DNA of 17,829 nt from an uncultured Oscillospiraceae bacterium (GCA_934533005.1 CAKTBC010000032.1:1-17829), one strand, 5' to 3'; shown: positions 1 through 7,383, counted from the stretch's first letter. Translations and numbers: made by a program. Notes: generated by a model not told the origin, from the letters alone.

Positions 1-1200
1 GTGTATTGCGTGAAAGACCTTAAGCATCTGATCTATTTTGAGAATCTGCTTCAGGATGCACACAACGAGCTTGTCGCTCAGGCGGTAAACGAGGGAGATT
101 ACGCGCTTGGCTACAACTGCTACTACATACCCGAAGTGCTGCTCAATCTTCCCGGCTGTTTTTCTTCCCGGCTCCGCGCGCCGCGCTGCACATCCACCGA
201 TGTCGCCAGCTATTACATGACCAACCGCACCTGCCCCTATGCCCGTTCCATTCTGGAACGCGCCATCGAAGGCGGGTATAACTATCTCAACGCCCTCTTC
301 GGCGCGGAGTGCTGCGCGACCATGGAACGCATGGAGGAGCACTTCTTCCTCATCCATCCCGTGAAGAACGAAAAGTTCTTCGTAACGCAGATCGACCCTC
401 CCATGAAGGGCGATCAGACCAATCTCGATTACTACAAAGCGCAGCTCAAGCTCAAGGTCGTGGACAAGCTGCACGAAGCTTACGGCATCGATACCTCCGA
501 GGAGGCTATGCGCCGCGCTATTGAAGATCATAACGAGATCAGCCGCATTGTCACCGAGATCGGCAATTTCCGCAAGGCGGATAACCCCAACATCACCGGC
601 TACGAGTTCCACGTGATCCAGCTCGTCAGCCAGGTGTGCCCCCATCGGCTGATAAAGCCCTATCTTGAAGAAACGCTCGAAGAGCTCCGCACCCGCGAGC
701 CGGAGGCAAAGTTCCCGTTCCGGGCAAGGCTTGTCCTCGTCGGCTCCGAGATCGACGATCCGGAGTTCACGAAGCTCATCGAGACCTGCGGCGCGATGGT
801 CGTGGCCGACCGCTACTGCTTCGGCTCCTTCCCCAGCCGCGAGCAGATCGAGATCCGCGAGGGCGAGACCGCCTTCGATGCGATCTGCCGCCACTATCTC
901 CATTGGAACCAGTGCGCGCGCTTCATGGACGGCATGAAGATCGACCAGCGCCACAGCGAGGTCAAAAAGCTCGTGGATGAATTCAAAGCGGACGGCGTGA
1001 TCTATGAGAACATGAAGTTCTGCGAGTTCTGGAGCTACGAAAAAGTCCTCGCCCACCATATTTTCACAAACGAGCTGGGCATCCCCACCTGCACGATCGA
1101 GAAGGAATACGCTCTCGGCGCCGTGGGCCAGCTCCGCACCCGCTTCCAGGCATTCATCGAATCTTTGGAAATCAAGCAGATACAGCAGGGAGGCAAGTGA
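1..1200 (+). CDS. 2-hydroxyacyl-CoA dehydratase family protein, smaller subunit (5' end at window edge)
   Basis: This resembles the HgdB/BcrC-type subunit of the 2-hydroxyacyl-CoA dehydratase and benzoyl-CoA reductase family. In that family two related subunits carry [4Fe-4S] clusters and use one-electron chemistry to remove water from a 2-hydroxyacyl-CoA. About 399 residues are visible, close to the usual 370-410. Candidate cluster cysteines are C40 in YNCYYIPE, C104/C105 in GAECC, and the cysteine of NMKFCEFW near the C-terminus. The C-terminal pattern with GIPT, GQLRTR and QAFIE is typical of the family. The frame is open from base 1, where a GTG happens to sit. The N-terminus looks nearly complete, but the true start may be upstream and no ribosome-binding site can be seen. 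It ends 3 bases before the larger subunit, so the two are co-translated. The substrate cannot be told from sequence. Confidence 0.85.
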   Translation: MYCVKDLKHLIYFENLLQDAHNELVAQAVNEGDYALGYNCYYIPEVLLNLPGCFSSRLRAPRCTSTDVASYYMTNRTCPYARSILERAIEGGYNYLNALFGAECCATMERMEEHFFLIHPVKNEKFFVTQIDPPMKGDQTNLDYYKAQLKLKVVDKLHEAYGIDTSEEAMRRAIEDHNEISRIVTEIGNFRKADNPNITGYEFHVIQLVSQVCPHRLIKPYLEETLEELRTREPEAKFPFRARLVLVGSEIDDPEFTKLIETCGAMVVADRYCFGSFPSREQIEIREGETAFDAICRHYLHWNQCARFMDGMKIDQRHSEVKKLVDEFKADGVIYENMKFCEFWSYEKVLAHHIFTNELGIPTCTIEKEYALGAVGQLRTRFQAFIESLEIKQIQQGGK

Positions 1201-1203
1201 GAT

Positions 1204-2811
1204 ATGAAAGCAATGGATAAGCTGATCGCGAAGATCGACAAAAAACTCGAACGCTTTGACCCCATCTGGCAGGCCGAGCACGGCACCGGCGGCCAGAGAT
1301 CCCGCTATTACGACAAGACCGGCGTGGCCAAGTGGCGCGAATGGCGCGGCGTGAAGGACACGCTCTACGACTATACGCAGTGGCTCAACAACCTTTCGAG
1401 CATGGTGCAGATGGTGGCGTCTGCGCCCGTCTCCTGTCTCAAGGGCTTCTGGGAGTACCGCTGGATGGGCTCGTATCTCGGCACTTTCATGTTCATCGAC
1501 CGCCTGTTTGAAGGCTACCGCGGCTATGAGCTCCGCACTGCCCACGCAAATATGCACGCCATCGTCCAGAGCCTTACCAAGCGCATAGCGCTCGTCCTCT
1601 CCAACGACAAGCGCCTCGGCGGCGGGCCGCGCAGCGACGATTTCATCCCCTTTGACGAAGTGCTGCCGCCGCTTTTCATGACCGGCTTCAAGGGCCTGAT
1701 TCCGTTCCCGCTCCAGACGCTGCCGGAGTTCATCATCTGCGACGTTGACCAGCACATCGAGCCCTACTACATCGACGTAGCCGAATCCTACGGCCTGCCG
1801 GCGGACGTCTGTTCCCGCTGCGCCGCGGAGACCGGCGTTGCGATCGATGATGCGTTCCCCATCATCGGCAAGGCGTTCGTTACCACCAACATGCCGTGCA
1901 ACGCCTCCGAGTGCACCTCCATGATCCAGCGCCGCCGCGTGGCGCTGCCGGACTTCCCCGTGACGCTCGCCATGATCCATAACGAGCCGGGCGCACACCC
2001 CTATTCCACGCAGATGCTCAAGGACGCTATCGCATTCATCGAAAAGGAATACAATATCAAGTACGACTGGGACGAGCTCTTCAAGTACGCCAAGCTCATG
2101 AACGAGCAGAACACCATCGAATTGGAAAAGTGGGACTACTTCAAGACCCCGTATTCTGCGCTCGTCGGCATCGCTGAAACGCTCTACCGGCTGTACTCCT
2201 GGGCGTCCGTCAACGGCACCGACCCGTACTTTAACAAGGTCGACCGGCGCGTCATCGAAATCATGCGCCGGGCGTATGAGGAAAAGTATCAGCCCTTCGG
2301 CGGCAAGACGCGCCACCGCGCGTTCCTCTGGGGGCCCTCCGCGGTCTACTACACCGACTTCCCGACCTGGACGCAGAACTGCTGGGGCATCAACATCGTG
2401 CTGAACATGGATTCCACCATGGGTCACAACATGATCGACACCGAAGATCCCGACCAGGCCATAAAGGATCTGGCGCTCTTCTCCGAGAAGGCCACCATGC
2501 GCCACCACGCCGTCGGCGGCTGGGAGAACGTCAACGCCGTGTGGGAGTGGGCGAAAAAGTTTGACTGCGACATGGTCCTCTTCAACGACAACATCGCCTG
2601 CAAGGGCATGCTGGGCGTCCACGCGGTTATGGAGGAGCAGGCACGCGAGCTGGGCTTCCACTTCATCTTCATCGAGCACGATCTGGAGGACTGCCGCACC
2701 GTATCCCGCCAGGATATGAGAAACTGCGTCAACAAGTACATGTCCGTCGTTCTCAACGAGAAGCCGCTTGACCCGACCATCGTAGAGTTTGACGACTCCA
2801 TGGCATACTAA
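1204..2811 (+). CDS. 2-hydroxyacyl-CoA dehydratase family protein, larger subunit
   Basis: This 535-residue protein is the presumed partner of the preceding gene in a heterodimeric 2-hydroxyacyl-CoA dehydratase-type enzyme. The ATG at 1204 follows AGGGAGG (1187-1193) with 10-base spacing. Possible iron-sulfur ligands lie in CSRCAAE, MPCNASEC and NDNIACKG. The order of these segments and the C-terminal FIEHDLED stretch fit the family fold. It is longer than HgdA-type subunits (about 480) and much longer than FldB/HadB-type subunits (about 400). It therefore probably belongs to a less studied branch and should not be called lactoyl-, glutaryl- or phenyllactyl-CoA dehydratase. The ATP-dependent activator of the HgdC/FldI type that such enzymes need is not encoded in this window. 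Confidence 0.82.
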   Translation: MKAMDKLIAKIDKKLERFDPIWQAEHGTGGQRSRYYDKTGVAKWREWRGVKDTLYDYTQWLNNLSSMVQMVASAPVSCLKGFWEYRWMGSYLGTFMFIDRLFEGYRGYELRTAHANMHAIVQSLTKRIALVLSNDKRLGGGPRSDDFIPFDEVLPPLFMTGFKGLIPFPLQTLPEFIICDVDQHIEPYYIDVAESYGLPADVCSRCAAETGVAIDDAFPIIGKAFVTTNMPCNASECTSMIQRRRVALPDFPVTLAMIHNEPGAHPYSTQMLKDAIAFIEKEYNIKYDWDELFKYAKLMNEQNTIELEKWDYFKTPYSALVGIAETLYRLYSWASVNGTDPYFNKVDRRVIEIMRRAYEEKYQPFGGKTRHRAFLWGPSAVYYTDFPTWTQNCWGINIVLNMDSTMGHNMIDTEDPDQAIKDLALFSEKATMRHHAVGGWENVNAVWEWAKKFDCDMVLFNDNIACKGMLGVHAVMEEQARELGFHFIFIEHDLEDCRTVSRQDMRNCVNKYMSVVLNEKPLDPTIVEFDDSMAY

Positions 2812-2828
2812 GAAAGGCGGAATATGTT

Positions 2829-3014
2829 ATGAAGAAATTTCTCACGTTCCTCTTCAAGCTCCTCGGCAAGCTGCTCCTTGCCGCTCTGATCTTCTTCGTT
2901 GCCACGTTCACATTGTACATGGTCAACGGCGAAAATAAGCTCATCTACTATGTTGTGCGTCCCCTGCTGAACAAGCACTATGATTCGCAGGTGCGCGACC
3001 GGCGCATCGTCTGA
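2829..3014 (+). CDS. small single-pass membrane protein, unknown function
   Basis: This 61-residue protein follows the dehydratase subunits by 17 bases and is last in their operon. AAGGCGG (2814-2820) stands 8 bases before the ATG. A second ATG at 2824 gives only a two-codon frame and is not used. A lysine-containing N-terminus (residues 1-14) is followed by one hydrophobic helix at about 15-33, then a charged tail that ends in RDRRIV. The positive N-terminus could equally be an uncleaved signal anchor. I do not recognise a family. Its position suggests a role near the dehydratase at the membrane, but nothing in the sequence proves it. A strong terminator starts 30 bases after the stop. Confidence 0.7.
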   Translation: MKKFLTFLFKLLGKLLLAALIFFVATFTLYMVNGENKLIYYVVRPLLNKHYDSQVRDRRIV

Positions 3015-3043
3015 TACATTCAAACAAACGGACCCAATTTGTT

Positions 3044-3080
3044 TACCCCGGGCAGAATTTGCTTCTGCCCGGGGTATTTT
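3044..3080 (+). terminator. intrinsic terminator of the dehydratase operon
   Basis: A perfect 14-bp stem pairs 3044-3057 with 3063-3076 around a 5-base loop, and a TTTT run follows directly. It lies 30 bases after the stop of the 61-residue protein gene and separates that operon from spoIIID. Confidence 0.9.
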
Positions 3081-3108
3081 CATAGGACGAACCTTCCGCA
3101 CATATAGA
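3080..3108 (+). promoter_or_regulatory. possible sigma-E-type promoter of spoIIID
   Basis: TCATAGG (3080-3086) could be the -35 element and CATATAGA (3101-3108) the -10 element, with a 14-base gap. They resemble the sigma-E patterns KMATATT and CATACANT, though neither is perfect. The site lies between the upstream terminator and the spoIIID ribosome-binding site. In Bacillus and Clostridium spoIIID is transcribed by mother-cell sigma-E, which supports the call. It is a visual match only. Confidence 0.35.
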
Positions 3109-3136
3109 TAAACTGCCGGAAGGGGAGTGGTGCATA

Positions 3137-3421
3137 ATGCAAACGAACAGAGAGGAGCGAGCGTGTGAGCTGGCGAGGTGGATCGTAAAGAACAACGCCA
3201 CCGTCCGCGCGGCGGCCAAACGCTTCGGCATCTCCAAAAGCACGGTGCACAAGGATCTGTCCGAACGACTGCGGCAGATCGACCGGCTGCTGTATGAAAA
3301 GGTGCGCCTTGTTCTCGAGCAGAACAAGGCGGAACGGCACCTGCGCGGCGGCGATGCGACCCGGAGAAAGTACCTGCACGCCGGAGCGCACGCGCCCGAA
3401 GGGGGAAAAAACCACGGTTGA
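3137..3421 (+). CDS. spoIIID: sporulation transcriptional regulator SpoIIID
   Basis: SpoIIID is a small mother-cell DNA-binding regulator that acts after sigma-E during endospore formation, activating some genes and repressing others. The 94-residue product has the family length. A helix-turn-helix spans about residues 22-42 (TVRAAAKRFGISKSTVHKD), and the invariant C-terminal DNA-contacting segment RHLRGGDATRRKY spans about 67-79. Both match what I remember of Bacillus subtilis SpoIIID, which has GVSKSTVHKDL and RHLRGGEAT. AGGGGAG (3121-3127) is 9 bases before the ATG. The gene is monocistronic, flanked by terminators on both sides, with a possible sigma-E promoter upstream. It marks the organism as a spore-former or a descendant of one. 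Confidence 0.97.
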   Translation: MQTNREERACELARWIVKNNATVRAAAKRFGISKSTVHKDLSERLRQIDRLLYEKVRLVLEQNKAERHLRGGDATRRKYLHAGAHAPEGGKNHG

Positions 3422-3438
3422 AAGATATACAAAGCGGT

Positions 3439-3478
3439 GGGCTGCCGGGGAGCTCCGGCAGCCCGAAAATTATTTTTT
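3439..3478 (+). terminator. terminator after spoIIID
   Basis: A 10-bp GC-rich stem pairs 3439-3448 with 3455-3464 around a 6-base loop. A T-run (3473-3478) follows after a short A/T-rich gap. The hairpin also lies just past the stop codon of the minus-strand peptide gene (3470-3550) and may serve both directions, but no T-run follows it on the minus strand. Confidence 0.75.
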
Positions 3479-3550
3479 CCCGCCGAAAACGAACACCATG
3501 CTCATCGGGACATACAGCACCAGCGCCATAACCGAAACAACGATCCCCAT
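3470..3550 (-). CDS. 26-residue hydrophobic peptide, putative membrane microprotein
   Basis: A perfect AAGGAGG (plus-strand 3559-3565) stands 8 bases before an ATG at 3550. The frame encodes a 26-residue peptide that is hydrophobic from about residue 3 to 22 and ends GGKK, enough for one transmembrane helix with a positive tail. A TATACT -10-like element lies about 40 bases upstream. The stop is followed at once by the hairpin at 3439-3464. In-frame upstream sequence has no better start, so the short form is preferred to the 100-codon open frame. I do not recognise a family. Good translation signals, a hydrophobic product and a clean end make it a plausible real gene, but peptide-level or conservation evidence is needed. 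Confidence 0.6.
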   Translation of the reverse strand: MGIVVSVMALVLYVPMSMVFVFGGKK

Positions 3551-3558
3551 TTCATTTT

Positions 3559-3565
3559 CCTCCTT
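3559..3565 (-). promoter_or_regulatory. ribosome-binding site of the 26-residue peptide gene
   Basis: AAGGAGG on the minus strand, 8 bases before the ATG at 3550. It is the best Shine-Dalgarno match in this intergenic region and is the main reason for calling the short gene. Confidence 0.65.
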
Positions 3566-3592
3566 GCAAAGTAACATCTTCTTTATGGGACA

Positions 3593-3598
3593 AGTATA
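3593..3598 (-). promoter_or_regulatory. candidate -10 element for the 26-residue peptide gene
   Basis: TATACT on the minus strand, placing transcription start near 3586 and giving a leader of about 36 bases. The sequence 17 bases further upstream (GTTTTA) is a poor -35, so the promoter may be weak, activator-dependent or read by another sigma factor. Confidence 0.4.
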
Positions 3599-3636
3599 GC
3601 GCGTTGTGTGACCCATAAAACGGACTCCCTTAAAGT

Positions 3637-3650
3637 GTTGGAAAACCAAC
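3637..3650. repeat. small inverted repeat between divergent promoters
   Basis: GTTGG, AAAA, CCAAC forms a perfect 5-bp inverted repeat. It lies midway between the minus-strand -10 element (3593-3598) and the hydrogenase-operon promoter (3698-3726). GCGTTG at 3601-3606 is also the inverse of CAACGC at 3647-3652. It may be an operator, but no known regulator motif is recognised. Confidence 0.3.
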
Positions 3651-3697
3651 GCGGTGTCATAAAATGAAATATTCAAGTTTTTTTGGCGGAGAACATC

Positions 3698-3726
3698 TTG
3701 CTTTTTGTGTCGGTTTTCCGTATAAT
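3698..3726 (+). promoter_or_regulatory. sigma-A promoter of the oxidoreductase-hydrogenase operon
   Basis: TTGCTT (3698-3703), a 17-base spacer and TATAAT (3721-3726). Start of transcription is expected near 3733, giving a short leader of about 30 bases before the TTG start codon at 3762. Confidence 0.75.
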
Positions 3727-3746
3727 GTGTTTGAAACCATTCATAC

Positions 3747-3753
3747 AAGGAGG
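3747..3753 (+). promoter_or_regulatory. ribosome-binding site that fixes the TTG start at 3762
   Basis: AAGGAGG lies 8 bases before TTG at 3762. No ATG or GTG start is as well placed, so the unusual TTG codon is taken as the start. Confidence 0.8.
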
Positions 3754-3761
3754 AGTGCCTC

Positions 3762-5579
3762 TTGATCGTCAATCAGCAAACCGCCGCGCAGAAAAAGGTG
3801 GACGAGCTGTATGCCACGCTTGGACGCCGCCGCGGGGCGTCTCCGTTTGGGAGCTGTCCGGTCAATCTGACCGCCTCGTTCGTGCAGCTGTGCCTGGCAC
3901 AGAGCTGCGGAAAATGCGTTCCCTGCCGCGTGGGGCTGGACCGGCTGCACGCGCTTCTGGAAAAGATCCTCGACGGCCGCGCCACGACGGACGACCTCCG
4001 CGCCGTGCGCCGCAGCGCCGCCGCCATTTACGACAGCGCCGACTGCGCCATCGGGTTTGAGGCTGCGCGCCTTGTGCTCGACGGGCTGGAGGCCTTCCGG
4101 GACGATTACCTGTCCCATATCGAAAAGGGTGTCTGCACCGAGGCGTTCGACGCCGTGCCCTGCGTGGCCGGCTGCCCGGCGAATGTGGACGTGCCGGGGT
4201 ACATTGCCCTCATCCGTGAAGAGCGCTATGCCGACGCGGTGCGCCTCATCCGCAAGGACAACCCCTTCCCGGGCGTGTGCGGCCTCATCTGCGAGCATCC
4301 GTGCGAGAAGCACTGCCGCCGCCAGATCGTGGACGATTCGATCAACATCCGCGGCCTGAAGCGCTATGCGGTAGAGCGCGCGGGCATCGTCCCCACGCCG
4401 GTGTGCGCGCCGTTCAACGGCAAGACCGTCGCCGTCATCGGCGGCGGCCCGGCGGGACTCACGGCGGCCTATTATCTTCAACTCAAGGGCTACCATGTCA
4501 CGGTGTTTGAAAAGCACAAGCGTCTCGGCGGCATGCTGCGCTACGGCATCCCGAGCTACCGCCTGCCGGACGATGATCTCGATCGCGACATCAACGCCAT
4601 TCTCTCCACCGGTATTCAGGTCAAGCTCGATGTGGACATTGGCCGCGAGATCACGTTCGACCAGATCCGCAGCGAGTATGATAGTGTATACATCGCCATC
4701 GGCGCGCAGATCGTCAACCGCATGAACATCCCCGGGCAGGACAGCGAGGGCGTTCTCTCCGCCGTCGAGCTGCTCGGCGCCGTCGGCGCGGGCGAAGCAC
4801 CGGACTTCACGGGCAAAAACGTCGTCGTGGTCGGCGGCGGCAACGTCGCCATGGACGCGACGCGCACCGCCAAGCGCCTCGGCGCGGCGTCCGTTACCTG
4901 CGTATATCGCCGCCGCATCGAGGATATGACCGCTGCCCGCGAGGAGATCGACGGCGCCATCGCCGAGGGCTGCGAGATTATGCCCATGCTCTCCCCGGTG
5001 CGCATCGAGACCGAGGACGATCACGCCGTCGGCATTGCGGTGCAGCCGCAGCTCTCCGGCCCCATCGAGAACGGCCGCCCGAAGCCCATCAACGCCGATC
5101 AACCGGAGATCGTTCTCCCGGCGGACGTCATTATCACCGCCATTGGACAGGCTATCGACTCGGCGCACTTTGAAAGCAGCGGCGTCGGTACCGAGCGCCG
5201 CCGCATCAAGGCCGATCCCTCCGGCGCGGTGCCCGGCATGCCGGGCGTGTTCACCGGCGGCGACTGCTTCTTTGGTCCCTCCACGGTCGTGCGCGCCATC
5301 GACAGCGGCAAGGTCGTCGCGGGCAACATCGACCACTACTTCGGCTTCCATACGCCGATCACCGCAGGCGTGGACATTCCTCCGGCGCAGACCATCGGCA
5401 AGCCCGCGTGGGGCCGCGTCAACATGCGCGAGCGCACTGCCGGAGACCGCAAGGAGGACTTCAATCTCATGGAGGCATGCCTCACGGATGAGGAGGCCGC
5501 GCAGGAATGCTCGCGTTGCCTGCGCTGCGACCATTACGGCTACGGCGCGTTCCGCGGAGGGAGGAAGGACAGATGGTAA
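3762..5579 (+). CDS. NuoF-type 4Fe-4S domain fused to GltD-like NAD(P)H oxidoreductase
   Basis: This 605-residue flavin and iron-sulfur protein probably passes electrons between NAD(P)H and the hydrogenase encoded next. Residues about 30-110 resemble only the C-terminal [4Fe-4S] domain of NuoF/HydB, with C49, C52 and C55 in CGKCVPCRVG and C95. The FMN/NADH-binding part of NuoF is missing. From about 120 the protein follows GltD (glutamate synthase small subunit): cysteines 134, 138, 173, 177, 181 and 185 for low-potential clusters, the FAD motif GGGPAG at 227-232, the pyridine-nucleotide motif GGGNVAMD at 358-365, and the second FAD element GVFTGGD at 495-501. An extra C-terminal CSRCLRC (583-589) may hold another cluster with a partner. 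The YRRR at 382-385 would suit NADPH, but NADH is not excluded. Its last 7 bases overlap the hydrogenase start. Confidence 0.85.
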   Translation: MIVNQQTAAQKKVDELYATLGRRRGASPFGSCPVNLTASFVQLCLAQSCGKCVPCRVGLDRLHALLEKILDGRATTDDLRAVRRSAAAIYDSADCAIGFEAARLVLDGLEAFRDDYLSHIEKGVCTEAFDAVPCVAGCPANVDVPGYIALIREERYADAVRLIRKDNPFPGVCGLICEHPCEKHCRRQIVDDSINIRGLKRYAVERAGIVPTPVCAPFNGKTVAVIGGGPAGLTAAYYLQLKGYHVTVFEKHKRLGGMLRYGIPSYRLPDDDLDRDINAILSTGIQVKLDVDIGREITFDQIRSEYDSVYIAIGAQIVNRMNIPGQDSEGVLSAVELLGAVGAGEAPDFTGKNVVVVGGGNVAMDATRTAKRLGAASVTCVYRRRIEDMTAAREEIDGAIAEGCEIMPMLSPVRIETEDDHAVGIAVQPQLSGPIENGRPKPINADQPEIVLPADVIITAIGQAIDSAHFESSGVGTERRRIKADPSGAVPGMPGVFTGGDCFFGPSTVVRAIDSGKVVAGNIDHYFGFHTPITAGVDIPPAQTIGKPAWGRVNMRERTAGDRKEDFNLMEACLTDEEAAQECSRCLRCDHYGYGAFRGGRKDRW

Positions 5580-7294
5580 ATCTTCGCATCAACGATAAGC
5601 CCGTCACGGTGGAGGACGGCACCTCCATTCTCCACGCGGCGCGACAGAACGGCATCACGATCCCCTCGCTCTGCTATTTGAAGCACGTGAGCAAGGTTGC
5701 AGCCTGCCGTGTGTGCATGGTGGAGATCAAGGGCACCGACCGTCTCATGGCGGCGTGCGACACGATCTGCGCCGAGGGCATGGAGGTCTATACGAACACG
5801 CTCCGCGCGCTTGTCGCACGGCGCAACAATGTCCAGCTTATCCTCTCCCAGCACGACTGCAACTGCGCCACCTGCGTCCGCAGCGGCAACTGCACACTGC
5901 AGAAGCTCGCCTCGGATATGAACATCATCGAAAACCCCTACGAGACGAAGCTTCCGGCCAACAACTGGAATCCAAAGCTCCCGGTCATCCGCACGGCGTC
6001 CAAGTGCGTGCAGTGCTTCCGCTGCATCGCCGTGTGCGAGAAGATCCAGGGGATGAATGTCTGGGACTTCCTCGGCACCGGCAGCCGCGCCACCGTCGGC
6101 GTGCGCGGGGCGAAGAAGCTCGACGAGGTCAACTGCACCTACTGCGGTCAGTGCATCACCCATTGCCCGACCGGCGCTCTCCGCGAGCGGGACGATACCG
6201 AAAAGGTCATCGCCGCCATCGACGATCCGAAAAAGGTCGTTGTGCTGCAGGTCGCTCCGGCGGTGCGTGCGGCGTGGGGTGAGGGATTGGGACTTCCCAA
6301 AGAGCTCGCCACCGAGCGGCGCATGGCGGCGGCCTTCCGCGCCGCGGGCGCGAACTACGTCTTTGACACGAATTTTGCCGCCGACCTCACGATCATGGAG
6401 GAGGGCAGCGAGCTTCTCTATAAAATGAAGCATTCGTGGGAGTTTCGGCGGCCGCTCTTCACCTCGTGCTGCCCCGGCTGGGTGCGGTTTTTGAAGCTCG
6501 AATACCCCGACATGGTGCCGCAGCTCTCCACGGCCAAGTCCCCGCAGCAGATGTTCGGCGCGGTGACGAAAACGTGGTTTGCCAAAACGCACAACATCGA
6601 TCCCAAGGACATTTTCTGCGTCTCCGTCATGCCGTGCGTCGCGAAAAAGTACGAGTGCGCCGTGCCGGAGATCAACAGCTCCGGCTTCCGGGATGTGGAC
6701 GCCGTGCTTACGACCCGCGAAGTGGATCGCCTGCTGCGGCTCAAATGGATCAATGTGGCGGACCTGCCGGAAGAAGATTTTGATTCGCCTCTCGGCGAGG
6801 GCACGGGCGCGGCCGTTATCTTCGGCGCGACCGGCGGCGTGATGGAAGCGGCGCTTCGCACCGCGTACGCCGTGCTCGAAGGCCATAACCCCGACCCGGA
6901 CGCCTTCAAAGCCGTCCGCGGCACGGATGGGCGCAAGGAACTCAGCGCGATGATCGGCGGCGTGCCGGTACGCGCGTGCGTGGCGAGCGGGCTTTCGAAT
7001 GCCCGCGCCGTCGTGGAGGATATCCGCGCCGGACGCGCGCAGTATGACTTCGTGGAGATCATGGCCTGCCCCGGCGGCTGCGCCGGCGGCGGTGGTCAGC
7101 CGTTCCGCGAAGGGTTCGAGCTCGCCGGAGAGCGCGGTGAAACGCTCTACGAGATCGACCGGAACAATCCGGTGCGCTTTTCGCACGAAAACGCTTCCGT
7201 GCAGAAGGCCTACGAAGACTTCTTCGATAAGCCCCTTTCGCACAAATCTCACGAACTGCTCCACACCGATCAGACAACATGGAGTCTCCGGTAA
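5573..7294 (+). CDS. hydA: [FeFe] hydrogenase, CpI-like catalytic subunit
   Basis: This enzyme interconverts protons and H2 at an H-cluster in the cytoplasm. The 573 residues follow the M3 layout: an N-terminal [2Fe-2S] domain (cysteines in CYLKHVSK, CRVC and MAAC), a His-Cys3 cluster (HDCNCATCVRSGNC), two [4Fe-4S] ferredoxin motifs (CVQCFRCIAVC and CTYCGQCITHC), then the catalytic domain. The H-cluster motifs are complete: TSCCP at 297-301, MPC at 353-355 and MACPGGC at 497-503. These numbers equal those of Clostridium pasteurianum CpI. The ATG at 5573 lies within the end of the previous gene (ATGGTAA) behind GGAGGGAGG (5556-5564). The open frame continues upstream to 5507, but that part lies inside the preceding gene and is rejected. 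Overlap with the GltD-like gene implies translational coupling and a two-protein complex. H-cluster maturases HydEFG are not in the window. Confidence 0.96.
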   Translation: MVNLRINDKPVTVEDGTSILHAARQNGITIPSLCYLKHVSKVAACRVCMVEIKGTDRLMAACDTICAEGMEVYTNTLRALVARRNNVQLILSQHDCNCATCVRSGNCTLQKLASDMNIIENPYETKLPANNWNPKLPVIRTASKCVQCFRCIAVCEKIQGMNVWDFLGTGSRATVGVRGAKKLDEVNCTYCGQCITHCPTGALRERDDTEKVIAAIDDPKKVVVLQVAPAVRAAWGEGLGLPKELATERRMAAAFRAAGANYVFDTNFAADLTIMEEGSELLYKMKHSWEFRRPLFTSCCPGWVRFLKLEYPDMVPQLSTAKSPQQMFGAVTKTWFAKTHNIDPKDIFCVSVMPCVAKKYECAVPEINSSGFRDVDAVLTTREVDRLLRLKWINVADLPEEDFDSPLGEGTGAAVIFGATGGVMEAALRTAYAVLEGHNPDPDAFKAVRGTDGRKELSAMIGGVPVRACVASGLSNARAVVEDIRAGRAQYDFVEIMACPGGCAGGGGQPFREGFELAGERGETLYEIDRNNPVRFSHENASVQKAYEDFFDKPLSHKSHELLHTDQTTWSLR

Positions 7295-7304
7295 ACTTTT
7301 TCAT

Positions 7305-7348
7305 TATCCCTCCCGTCTGCTATATAAGTAGACGGGAGGGATATTTTT
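7305..7348 (+). terminator. terminator of the hydrogenase operon
   Basis: A perfect 14-bp stem pairs 7305-7318 with 7330-7343 around an 11-base loop, followed by a T-run (7344-7348). It starts 10 bases after the hydA stop. Confidence 0.9.
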
Positions 7349-7366
7349 ATGGTATCATGCGGAAAA

Positions 7367-7373
7367 AAGGAGG
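7367..7373 (+). promoter_or_regulatory. ribosome-binding site of the membrane protein gene
   Basis: AAGGAGG lies 7 bases before GTG at 7381 and 10 bases before ATG at 7384. Either codon can start the protein and the choice changes it by one residue. The open frame reaches back to 7279, into the terminator, and that extension is not credible. Confidence 0.7.
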
Positions 7374-7383
7374 CGGCGCGGTG

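Noticed and set aside
3741..5534. Long minus-strand open frame of 597 codons opposite the GltD-like gene
   Set aside because: The product is rich in Ala, Arg, His and Asp without domain motifs. It is the antisense shadow of a GC-rich coding region, and the plus-strand frame has clear cofactor motifs, promoter and ribosome-binding site.
5507..5572. Upstream extension of hydA to an ATG at 5507
   Set aside because: It would overlap the previous gene by 73 bases and add residues foreign to hydrogenases. ATG 5573 has a strong ribosome-binding site and gives the CpI residue numbering.
5540..7264. Long minus-strand open frame of 574 codons opposite hydA
   Set aside because: Same low-complexity antisense composition. 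The plus strand carries every conserved hydrogenase motif.
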